Below are positions 15,538 to 22,720 of a DNA stretch of 29,214 nucleotides, one piece after another. The notes beneath the pieces are model-generated. The model had not been told where the DNA came from. It saw only the letters and a list, made by a program, of their open reading frames with translations, and made no database searches. The DNA lies in IMG/VR virus record IMGVR_UViG_3300021964_000355, positions 1 through 29,214 of that record, one strand, 5' to 3'. This DNA is from a virus. A program made the position numbers and the translations under genes. How positions within the stretch are numbered: position 1 is the first letter of the stretch; every line of letters begins with the position of its first letter.

Positions 15538-16142
15538 TGTGTGCTGTGATTGGCATTAAACTTGATAACGTCGACGACCAAAGTCTGGCGTTGATTCGCC
15601 GCATTTTTATCGAGTCTCGTATTCGTGGTTTGCATGCCACAGGAGTCTCTTATCTCATGGGTGGTGAAGTTATCACTCATAAAGAGCCTATTTCAGCTGA
15701 AAAATTTATCGAAAAATATGATCCTTCCGAATGGGTCGAAGGAAACTCAATTACAGCCATAGGACACTGTCGATACAGTACCTCGAGCCTCGAGAGCAAT
15801 CAACCTATTGCAAACGATGTAATGTCTGTAGTTCACAATGGAGTCATCTCTCAGGAACTTCCAGCCTTCTGGGAGGGTTTATATGGCATAAAATGCGAAA
15901 CCGAGAACGACACCGAATTGCTATTTCATAGACCTGATTTAGATGAGTGGAAAGACGCTTCTATTTCGGCTATCTTTTTAACCAAAGATGGTTTAACATA
16001 TGATAGAAACGGTAAAAGACCACTGTGGGTCTCTTTTGTTGACAACGGAGTTATTGTTACTTCGACTGAAGATATTGCTATCAGAAGCGGAATAGACACC
16101 GCTAAAAGAGTAGAGTTTGAAGGTGAGGATTTACAACCATGA
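15537..16142 (+). CDS. Class II glutamine amidotransferase (Ntn hydrolase) domain protein
   Basis: Releases ammonia from glutamine using an N-terminal Cys. MCAVIGI places Cys2 ready for exposure after Met removal. Other GATase II signatures are present: RGLHATGV near 30-37, GHCRYST at 76-82, NQPI at 88-91, VHNGVI at 99-104 and ETENDTE at 121-127. The protein is 201 residues, only the amidotransferase domain; no synthase domain is fused, so the ammonia acceptor enzyme must be separate. The start overlaps the dioxygenase stop codon (TAATG) and its end overlaps the amidoligase (ATGA). The adjacent amidoligase is the obvious partner. Confidence 0.88.
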   Translation: MCAVIGIKLDNVDDQSLALIRRIFIESRIRGLHATGVSYLMGGEVITHKEPISAEKFIEKYDPSEWVEGNSITAIGHCRYSTSSLESNQPIANDVMSVVHNGVISQELPAFWEGLYGIKCETENDTELLFHRPDLDEWKDASISAIFLTKDGLTYDRNGKRPLWVSFVDNGVIVTSTEDIAIRSGIDTAKRVEFEGEDLQP

Positions 16143-17014
16143 ATTATGATAAGAACACTTTTACTTGGGGCTATGAGGTTGAGTGGGGCGATATCGATCG
16201 TCGCCTGCAGATCCCTCCTCATCTAGGAAAATGGGAATATGCTGAGACTGACATTGTAAACATACATGACCCAGTTAAATATGTTGCCTGCGATCCTCTT
16301 GGTGAAGAACCTCATTTTGGAGGCGAAGTGAATACGATGCCAACCAAAACATGGGAAGAGCAAGTCGATCGTATCATGGAACTAAAACAATTCTTTGAAG
16401 ACAATGGTAATCAACCATCAGCTTCATGTGTCAATCATGGGCATCTTCACGTTTACGTCCCTCAACTAAAAGAAGATCTCGATGGATTGAAACGACTCAT
16501 CAAATATATCAAGGCAAATCAAGACGACGTAATTGAAAACTGCTATCGTTACTATGATGACCCAATGATGAAGAAAGCAAAGGGTGCTACCATGTATTTG
16601 AAATATGATGGTGGTCGTGCCATGCCAGATTATATGTGCGACAATATTGTAAACCTAGCAGAAAACTTCGATCATTTTATTAGACTACATGCGGCTGGTA
16701 AAGACGGTGTATCAATGGGTCGTCCATTTCGTTATGCCATCAATACATATTGTATGAAGCATACAGGAACAATCGAGTTTCGTTGTTTTCGCTCCTCTGT
16801 CAATCGTCAGGAAATTGAAGATCAATTTATTTTCGCCGAAAGATTTATTGACGCTGCATTGAACGATGGTCCAAGCGTCAGAGAAATATTGGCTGAGAGG
16901 AAATATAACTTTCCACCATTCATTTGGAATCTTAGTGAATATCTTGGTTGGGTGAAAACGAAATATGACAAAAGTCGTGGCGAAAAGAAACGTGAATATC
17001 ATGATGTTGCGTAG
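16139..17014 (+). CDS. Amidoligase (glutamine-synthetase-like COOH-NH2 ligase)
   Basis: Predicted ATP-dependent ligase joining a carboxylate to an amine. The glutamine-synthetase-like metal and substrate residues of the phage amidoligase family are visible: GYEVEW with Glu13 and Glu15, GGEVNT with Glu63, the His cluster NHGHLHVYVP (His100, His102, His104) and TIEFRCFRSS with Glu213 and Arg215. It has 291 residues. ATGA coupling to the amidotransferase upstream and overlap with the GNAT downstream suggest one pathway. The substrate is unknown; candidates are a side chain on a modified base, a small metabolite or a protein. Confidence 0.8.
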   Translation: MNYDKNTFTWGYEVEWGDIDRRLQIPPHLGKWEYAETDIVNIHDPVKYVACDPLGEEPHFGGEVNTMPTKTWEEQVDRIMELKQFFEDNGNQPSASCVNHGHLHVYVPQLKEDLDGLKRLIKYIKANQDDVIENCYRYYDDPMMKKAKGATMYLKYDGGRAMPDYMCDNIVNLAENFDHFIRLHAAGKDGVSMGRPFRYAINTYCMKHTGTIEFRCFRSSVNRQEIEDQFIFAERFIDAALNDGPSVREILAERKYNFPPFIWNLSEYLGWVKTKYDKSRGEKKREYHDVA

Positions 17015-17540
17015 TGTAACAGCCGAACAATTTTCAAAAGCAATAACCGAAGATCCTGCCGACAAATTCGCCAAAACATTTGTTGCTAAAGCCAACATGC
17101 AAGAGCAATGGGGTTATTGTGTTGGTGCATGGGATGGCGATGAATTGATGGGTGCCATCATTACCACAGTATCAAAAAGAAAACCTCACGTGGCGAATCT
17201 TCAATTGTTGCATACATTCGCAAAACATCGCCGCAAAGGTGTTGCTGCAAAACTCTGTGAAGATTCTTTGAAATATGCAAAGCAATTTAATGCCGAATAC
17301 TTTCGTGTATCAGCTGAACCTGATGCGGTTGTATTTTATGAAAGAATAGGATTCAAATTCCTTGGAAGGCAAAAGAGCGGAGCACAGCTATCAATGTTTC
17401 GAATCGCTGGAGAAACATTCTTCGACGGAGAATATGATATAGAAGATCCAGTAATCTACAAGGCAGTCCACAAGAAGGGCAAGGGTGGATGTGTAGATTT
17501 TTTTGTTGAGAATCAAGGGCTTACAAGTTTTTTTAATTAG
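17001..17540 (+). CDS. GNAT-family acyltransferase
   Basis: Transfers an acyl group, usually acetyl from acetyl-CoA, to an amine. The CoA-binding motif A is LLHTFAKHRRKGVAAKL, with the Arg-Arg-Lys-Gly-Val-Ala loop, followed by a helix and the motif B-type segment AVVFYERIGFKFLGR. I start at ATG 17001 (179 residues; ATG 17004 is equally possible) rather than the in-frame ATG at 16965, which lies far inside the amidoligase gene. About 40 residues follow the fold and end in NQGLTSFFN, which resembles a clamp-binding peptide. It closes the dioxygenase-amidotransferase-amidoligase operon. A T-run lies at its end without a convincing hairpin. Confidence 0.85.
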   Translation: MMLRSVTAEQFSKAITEDPADKFAKTFVAKANMQEQWGYCVGAWDGDELMGAIITTVSKRKPHVANLQLLHTFAKHRRKGVAAKLCEDSLKYAKQFNAEYFRVSAEPDAVVFYERIGFKFLGRQKSGAQLSMFRIAGETFFDGEYDIEDPVIYKAVHKKGKGGCVDFFVENQGLTSFFN

Positions 17541-17543
17541 GTG

Positions 17544-17572
17544 TTTGCTTTATTGACTAATTGATGTATACT
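17544..17572 (+). promoter_or_regulatory. TTTRCT-class promoter for the ParB-like gene
   Basis: TTTGCT (17544-17549) and TATACT (17567-17572) separated by 17 bases. The longer string TTTGCTTTA resembles the T4 MotA box of middle promoters. The -10 element ends 34 bases before the start codon. Four further sites of the same type lie at 20475, 22660, 23908 and 28949. Confidence 0.62.
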
Positions 17573-17605
17573 TTAATTATTGTTAACCGAATAGAGGATA
17601 AAAAC

Positions 17606-18877
17606 ATGTTAAGTAATAGTGCAAAAGTTTATGCGTGGCGCAATCAAGAATCAGGTAGAATGTATGTGGGGTTAGAACCCCCAGGAAAATCGCATTATAT
17701 TTCATCATCTGGAAATGATGCTTTCTGGGAAGACTATGCGAAGGGAATTCTTAGAAGAAGCGTGCTATATGAGGGTGATCTAGATACAGCAAAAACACTA
17801 GAGTGGTTTGCCCTTCGTTATGGTACTAAGACTGCGGATATGTACAACTATAAGAACAATGCTCACTGCGTTGATGAAAGTTTACTGACTTCTGAAATGA
17901 AACAAATTGTAGTTGATTATCTTGAGGGTGGTGAGGCTCTTGCCCAAATCAATTCTTATGATAAAGAAAATCAGCGCATGTTAAAAATGCTTGACGATAT
18001 TAAGAATGACGTTTACGAGACTGTACATGTTTCAAAGAATGAAGTATCAAAATATAGTGCGAATCAAGTGAGAGTAGAAGCTATCAATCCGACTCACGTT
18101 AGGAATCTGGTGAATGCTATGGAAGAGAATCCAGAGAGGACTTCTGAGTTATTTGATCCGATCATCGTTATCGTACAACAATCTGGCGATCGTACTATTG
18201 GCGATGGCAATAGCCGCAGAGCAGCGGCAATGAAGGTGCGTGGTATGTCTACTGTACCAGTTAAGTTCATTAATGATTCAGATTTTGGCGAAGATGAAAA
18301 GACTCGTAAACAGAACTACAAAATCTTTGGATTGTTAATGAACAAACAAGATGAAAAGATTCGTTTGGTCAACAACGACGAGGATATCAAACGACAGATT
18401 CATAATTTCATATATGATGAGGGTCTTGATATTTCTAAACCGCTCCAAGAAGAACGTGCCCGAAAGCTGATTTATGATCGTTTTTCCATCGTCGTTCCTT
18501 CAAAGAAAAAACTGAGTGGTCTGATCAAGTCTGTTCAAACCCGAATTAAAAAAGATGAAGCGGCTCTAAAATATCAAACAAACCTCATTGCATATGATGA
18601 TGCATTTTTTGAACGTTATGAATGGGAAACCTACGAAAAAAACGATGTTGCGACTATTCATGCAACAATGTCGAAAGCGAAACACGGTCAAGCATTTGGT
18701 TATATCTGTCGTCGTATGAAAAACATTGGAGCGAATAAAGGTGCTATCATCCTACACTATACCTCTAAGCCAGAAATCGTTGAACACGAGGATGGCTTTT
18801 GGTTAAAGGATCTGAAAGATACTATAGAATTTCATAACCTAGATATTGTTATTGATGTTCTACCAGCCTTTGAGTGA
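17606..18877 (+). CDS. ParB-like nuclease-domain protein with possible GIY-YIG-like N-terminus
   Basis: A 423-residue protein starting at ATG 17606 after GAGGA; an in-frame TTG at 17561 lies inside the promoter. Residues about 150-225 form a ParB/sulfiredoxin-like domain: NQVRVEAINPTHVRNLVNAM, PIIVIVQQSGDRTIGDGNSR (GDGNSR at 199-204) and STVPVKFI. The first about 75 residues (KVYAWRNQESGRMYVGLE, later LEWFALRYG) have the spacing of a degenerate GIY-YIG domain; this is an inference. The rest is helical. ParB-like domains are reported in phage base-modification operons, where a nuclease or recognition role has been proposed. It leads an operon with the next two genes. Confidence 0.72.
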   Translation: MLSNSAKVYAWRNQESGRMYVGLEPPGKSHYISSSGNDAFWEDYAKGILRRSVLYEGDLDTAKTLEWFALRYGTKTADMYNYKNNAHCVDESLLTSEMKQIVVDYLEGGEALAQINSYDKENQRMLKMLDDIKNDVYETVHVSKNEVSKYSANQVRVEAINPTHVRNLVNAMEENPERTSELFDPIIVIVQQSGDRTIGDGNSRRAAAMKVRGMSTVPVKFINDSDFGEDEKTRKQNYKIFGLLMNKQDEKIRLVNNDEDIKRQIHNFIYDEGLDISKPLQEERARKLIYDRFSIVVPSKKKLSGLIKSVQTRIKKDEAALKYQTNLIAYDDAFFERYEWETYEKNDVATIHATMSKAKHGQAFGYICRRMKNIGANKGAIILHYTSKPEIVEHEDGFWLKDLKDTIEFHNLDIVIDVLPAFE

Positions 18878-18879
18878 TT

Positions 18880-19899
18880 ATGGATTATAGATTAAAGGAA
18901 AATCGCAGAGAAGCATTTGTAAAATGGTATGCTTGGTCTTTAGAATATAAAGACTGCGATCCAGCGGTATGGCTTACGAATTATCTCAATAAACGTTTTG
19001 AGCATAATTCCGAACAGAGAATTTGGTTCAGCTGGCTATATGGTAATACATATTATCTACCCACTGCATGGATTCTTATCAATGAATATCCAGACTTTGA
19101 ATTGGCAACATATGATAGGATGAATCTCTGGAATACCGAAAACTATAAACGTCTGCGTTATCAGACTGACACAAAATGGTCAAAGGGACATTTGCCTGAT
19201 ATGTTCAATTCATATCAGAAGTTTGTTGGCGAACATTCTCAGCGTTTCGCATTTGAAAGATATCTTGGAGACAACGAGCATCAAAACTTCAACAATCTAT
19301 ATCAGATCGTTAAAGAAGAATTTTATAAGTTCGGTCGTTACTCGACATGGTTCTTTCTTCAACATCTAAATCATACAGCTGATATACCAAATGTCCCTGA
19401 CACTTTGTTGCTCAATGATTATTCGGGCAGTCGTTCTCATCGTAATGGTTTGCTCTTTGCTCTTGGTATGGAAGACAAATATGATGAGAAGTTGACAGCC
19501 AAGGAATATGATCTTCTTGAAAGTCAAGCCAAAGAAATTATGATAGAGATAAAAAGTAGATTCCCCCACTTGACTTTTGAAGTAAATGCGTTTACAATGG
19601 AGACATGTTTATGTTCATTCAAGAAAATCTTTCGTGAGCATCATGGGAGATATCTTGGGTATTATAACGACCGTGTGGCTGAAGAAATAAAAAAGGTTGA
19701 GCAAGATAATTGGAATGGCATTGAATGGGAAGTTCTTTGGCAAGCACGTGAAGAAACTTTGGATAAAAAATTAAGTCGATCTAAGTCTATACAAAAGACC
19801 AAATTCTCAGAATTCTTAAATAGTGGTAACATTGATAGACTTGATTGGATGTTTGACGAAGATGAAAAAATGATGGTCGGTCTTGAAGCATTTATGTGA
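18880..19899 (+). CDS. Probable aGPT-PPlase-type amino acid/amine:DNA transferase
   Basis: A 339-residue protein that I assign, from remembered sequence pattern, to the alpha-glutamyl/putrescinyl-thymidine pyrophosphorylase group (clade 2). These enzymes displace the activated phosphate on 5-hydroxymethyl-uracil in DNA with an amine. Diagnostic segments are DPAVWLTNYLNKRFEHN at about 27-43, EQRIWFSWLYGNTYYLPTAW at 45-64, FGRYSTWFFLQHL at 151-163 and LLLNDYSGSRSHRNGLLFAL at about 176-195. It is followed by a P-loop kinase, the expected activating partner. The start could also be GTG 18874, overlapping the previous stop codon. The last six residues, GLEAFM, resemble a clamp-binding tail. If the family call is wrong it remains an unknown helical enzyme. 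Confidence 0.62.
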   Translation: MDYRLKENRREAFVKWYAWSLEYKDCDPAVWLTNYLNKRFEHNSEQRIWFSWLYGNTYYLPTAWILINEYPDFELATYDRMNLWNTENYKRLRYQTDTKWSKGHLPDMFNSYQKFVGEHSQRFAFERYLGDNEHQNFNNLYQIVKEEFYKFGRYSTWFFLQHLNHTADIPNVPDTLLLNDYSGSRSHRNGLLFALGMEDKYDEKLTAKEYDLLESQAKEIMIEIKSRFPHLTFEVNAFTMETCLCSFKKIFREHHGRYLGYYNDRVAEEIKKVEQDNWNGIEWEVLWQAREETLDKKLSRSKSIQKTKFSEFLNSGNIDRLDWMFDEDEKMMVGLEAFM

Positions 19900-19905
19900 G
19901 GAATT

Positions 19906-20454
19906 ATGAAACTAATTGGCATTATTGGTATTCCAGGAACTGGAAAAACGACACTGATGAAAGAATGGATGGCTTCTAAGGAATGGGTTACTGGCAGACC
20001 AGTCGAACTGCTTGACTCTCATTTAAGCGGAAACATTCGTGTTCTTGGTAAATATGAGGATGGCGAAACATTCGCTGGAACCGATCGTTTGAGCATGGCT
20101 GTTCAGCCAAAGGTTATTGAATATTTGAAAGACAACAAAACTGAAAACGTGATATTCGAGGGAGACCGATTGAGCAGTGTAAAACTATTTCAAGCGGCAC
20201 AAAGCGAAGGTTATGATGTTTCTATTATCTGCCTGTCAGCTTCAAAGGATGAGGTTCAGAGAAGATACGATGAGCGTGGCTCAGATCAATCTGAGAAGTT
20301 TATACAGGGAAGGCAAACAAAAGTAGACAATATCAGGTCGACTTTTGGTCCAACGATTTTGACAGGCGAAGAAGGATGCATCATTGAAGAAACGCATCAG
20401 ACACCTGAAGACACCAAAAGAATTTGTGAATTAATTGATAAGTTATTGATTTAG
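19906..20454 (+). CDS. P-loop kinase, predicted 5-hydroxymethylpyrimidine DNA kinase
   Basis: A 182-residue nucleoside-kinase-like P-loop protein. Walker A is GIPGTGKT at 8-15. FAGTDRLSM at about 56-64 and FEGDRL at 84-89 are probable substrate-binding and Walker B elements, and a lid-like basic stretch (QRRYDERGSDQSEKFIQGRQ) follows. In phages with hypermodified thymine a kinase of this fold phosphorylates 5-hydroxymethyl-uracil in DNA before amine transfer. Its placement directly after the aGPT-PPlase-like gene, with TGAGGAATT as ribosome site, supports that role. Without context it would be called only an AAA/nucleotide kinase. Confidence 0.72.
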   Translation: MKLIGIIGIPGTGKTTLMKEWMASKEWVTGRPVELLDSHLSGNIRVLGKYEDGETFAGTDRLSMAVQPKVIEYLKDNKTENVIFEGDRLSSVKLFQAAQSEGYDVSIICLSASKDEVQRRYDERGSDQSEKFIQGRQTKVDNIRSTFGPTILTGEEGCIIEETHQTPEDTKRICELIDKLLI

Positions 20455-20474
20455 AACAATTTTATTTTCATCTT

Positions 20475-20503
20475 TTTGCTTTACTTTTAATGCGTCTTAT
20501 ACA
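20475..20503 (+). promoter_or_regulatory. TTTRCT-class promoter for the VWA/zincin gene
   Basis: TTTGCT (20475-20480) and TATACA (20498-20503) are 17 bases apart, within the same TTTGCTTTA string as the site at 17544. The -10 element ends 35 bases before the start codon. TACAAT at 20500 is an overlapping alternative -10. The whole gap 20455-20537 holds only this promoter and the ribosome site. Confidence 0.58.
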
Positions 20504-20537
20504 ATAATAAGAATATAGAGAGACGTTAGGAGAAGAG

Positions 20538-22652
20538 ATGTCCTTAAATATTACCAGTAAAGAAGTCTTGGCGAGGTTGATGGCTAATGAGAACATCACC
20601 GTCGTTCACAAGAAAACCGAGACAGCTTCCTTTGATGTGAAGAATCGTGTTCTCACGCTTCCTCAGTGGAAAGACATGGGCAATGAGACTTATGACCATC
20701 TTGTTGGTCATGAAGTTGGGCACTCTTTATATACTCCAGCTGATGAATGGTTCGCTGCCTGTAAAGATAAAGACGAAGGGTATCGTAGTTTCGTCAACGT
20801 CATTGAAGATGCTCGTATCGAAAAATTAATTCAGCGTCGCTATCCTGGATTGCGTCGTTCATTCATCAAGTCATATCGTAAAATGTTGGCTGATGGTTTC
20901 TTCGGCAAAGACGAAGCTGAAATTAACAACTTCAAATTAATCGACCGCCTCAATGTTTTCTTCAAATGCGGTGCTTCGCTTGGTGTTGAATTTTCTTCCA
21001 ACGAACGTGATTGGGTTAAGAAAATTGAAAACGCTGAGACCTTCCAAGATGTTCTTAATATCGCCAACGGTTTATATGGCGATGCCTCTGAAGAGTATGA
21101 GAAAGAACAAGAAATCAAACGACTTGCCATGTTCGGTGAAGATGGTGAAGGCGAAGACGATGAAGAAGATGGTGATGAAGTTGAAATTCCATTCGGCGGT
21201 GGTAATGACGACGACTTCGAAGACGCTGAAGAAATTGAAACCGATGAAGAAAGCGATGACACTTTCGTTGGCCAAGGTGCTGGCGAACAAGAAGTTGATG
21301 GACCGCTCTCTGAAACCGATCGTGCTTTGCAGCAAAATATCTTTAACACTTTTGTTGATGGTAATATTGAAGTCAACAATTTCTTTTTGAATGATTGTAA
21401 AATTGATGGTCTTATTGAAGACTATAAACAAATTATTGAAAAACATTCTACAGAAGAATATGCCGATCTTCGTGAAGCTGGTGCAGAGATGTTTAAGAAT
21501 TTCAATCTTAACAGCAAAAACTCAATCAACTATATGGTAAAAGAATTTGAAATGCGCAAGTCTGCGGCAGCATACAGTCGTGCTAAGATTGCCAAAACTG
21601 GTGTGATTGATTCTGTGAAAATGAATAATTACAAATTCAGCGATGACATCTTTCGCAAAATGACAGTACTGCCTGAAGGTAAGAACCATGGAATGATTAT
21701 GTTTATTGACTGGTCTGGTTCAATGGCTGAGCACCTGAAAAACACATTTGATCAGCTTTTGAATATGGTTCTGTTTTGTAAGCAAGTGAATATCCCATTC
21801 GAAGTCTATGCGTTTACAGATCGCCGTTCAAATAATAATTCACAAAACTTTTCTCAAACTCAAGTCGATAATCAATTGATGTATAGTTCAGAATTTGGTT
21901 TAATGAAATTTTTTGATAATAAAATGAACCGCAAACAGTTGAGTGAAATGGCTGGGATTCTTTTGGCAACAGCCACTTATTTCAATTCCAGAAAACAATA
22001 TTCAATAAACTATGACTTGTGGTTGGGTGGAACACCACTTGCTGAAACGATTATGGCTGCATTTAAAGTTTATGAAAATTTCAAAAAGTCTAATCGTTGC
22101 GATATCGTCAATACAATCTTTTTGACTGATGGAGACGGGGACTATATTGATGTTGCTTTTCAAAATCAATATGGAGTTCTTAGAGAAGCAAGAGTTGGAT
22201 CGTTCTTTAGCACATGGAAAGATACAACAAAAATAGTTAATCTTGTAGATCCTGTTACAAAAAAATCATATCGTGCTAATCATTCGAATGACATTTCTGC
22301 AACGTTGTTGAAAATGTATCGTGACCGCACTGGTGAAACAGTAATTGGATATCGTTTGGTTCCTTCAACTAAAGGTCGTTTTATCAGTCAAATAGGTTGG
22401 GACTTGGGTTATAGTGAAAAGTATACTGCTTGGGAAGAACTTAAAAAGCATCGTTTCACTACCATTAAATCTAAAGCATATGATGAATATTTCCTTATCC
22501 TTGGTGGTAAAAATCTGGAAACCTCAAATGGTGAAATCGAGGTGGCCAGCGACGCTTCTAAAGCCAAGATTCGGTCTGCCTTCCGCAAAGCGAATACAGG
22601 AAAGCGTGAGAGCCGTGTATTATTATCAAAATTTATTGAAAAAATTGCATAA
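20538..22652 (+). CDS. CobT-like VWA-domain protein with N-terminal zincin motif
   Basis: A 704-residue protein with three parts. Residues about 50-100 hold GHEVGHSLYTPADEW, an HEXXH zinc-protease motif at 58-62, and a downstream VIEDARIE that could give the third metal ligand. Residues about 195-265 are a long Asp/Glu-rich linker. From about 385 comes a VWA domain with the complete MIDAS: DWSGS at 391-395, GGTPLAE and LTDGDGDY. Architecture and the AAA+ partner downstream resemble CobT/CobS and MoxR/VWA pairs. Cobalt chelation is doubtful: no CobN-type subunit is seen and the metallopeptidase motif suggests another client. It begins after TTAGGAG. Confidence 0.85.
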   Translation: MSLNITSKEVLARLMANENITVVHKKTETASFDVKNRVLTLPQWKDMGNETYDHLVGHEVGHSLYTPADEWFAACKDKDEGYRSFVNVIEDARIEKLIQRRYPGLRRSFIKSYRKMLADGFFGKDEAEINNFKLIDRLNVFFKCGASLGVEFSSNERDWVKKIENAETFQDVLNIANGLYGDASEEYEKEQEIKRLAMFGEDGEGEDDEEDGDEVEIPFGGGNDDDFEDAEEIETDEESDDTFVGQGAGEQEVDGPLSETDRALQQNIFNTFVDGNIEVNNFFLNDCKIDGLIEDYKQIIEKHSTEEYADLREAGAEMFKNFNLNSKNSINYMVKEFEMRKSAAAYSRAKIAKTGVIDSVKMNNYKFSDDIFRKMTVLPEGKNHGMIMFIDWSGSMAEHLKNTFDQLLNMVLFCKQVNIPFEVYAFTDRRSNNNSQNFSQTQVDNQLMYSSEFGLMKFFDNKMNRKQLSEMAGILLATATYFNSRKQYSINYDLWLGGTPLAETIMAAFKVYENFKKSNRCDIVNTIFLTDGDGDYIDVAFQNQYGVLREARVGSFFSTWKDTTKIVNLVDPVTKKSYRANHSNDISATLLKMYRDRTGETVIGYRLVPSTKGRFISQIGWDLGYSEKYTAWEELKKHRFTTIKSKAYDEYFLILGGKNLETSNGEIEVASDASKAKIRSAFRKANTGKRESRVLLSKFIEKIA

Positions 22653-22659
22653 TAGGTGT

Positions 22660-22688
22660 TTACTTTAATTGAGAATTGCGATAATATT
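22660..22688 (+). promoter_or_regulatory. TTTRCT-class promoter for the CobS-like gene
   Basis: TTTACT (22660-22665) and TAATAT (22683-22688) are 17 bases apart. The upstream AGGTG and TTTACTTTA resemble the site at 17544. The -10 element ends 33 bases before the start codon. Confidence 0.55.
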
Positions 22689-22720
22689 GTATTATAGGTT
22701 GAAAGAGAGGAATTTATATT

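Noticed and set aside
17500-17545. T-run after the GNAT gene as a possible terminator
   Set aside because: The only stem nearby is TTGA/TCAA with a 3-base loop, too weak and too far from the T-run.
20840-21379. A 179-codon, Ser/Pro-rich open frame on the minus strand inside the VWA/zincin gene
   Set aside because: It is the antisense of the Asp/Glu-rich linker; acidic codons read backwards give Ser and Pro. The plus-strand gene has intact catalytic and MIDAS motifs throughout. The same applies to minus-strand frames in gp22.
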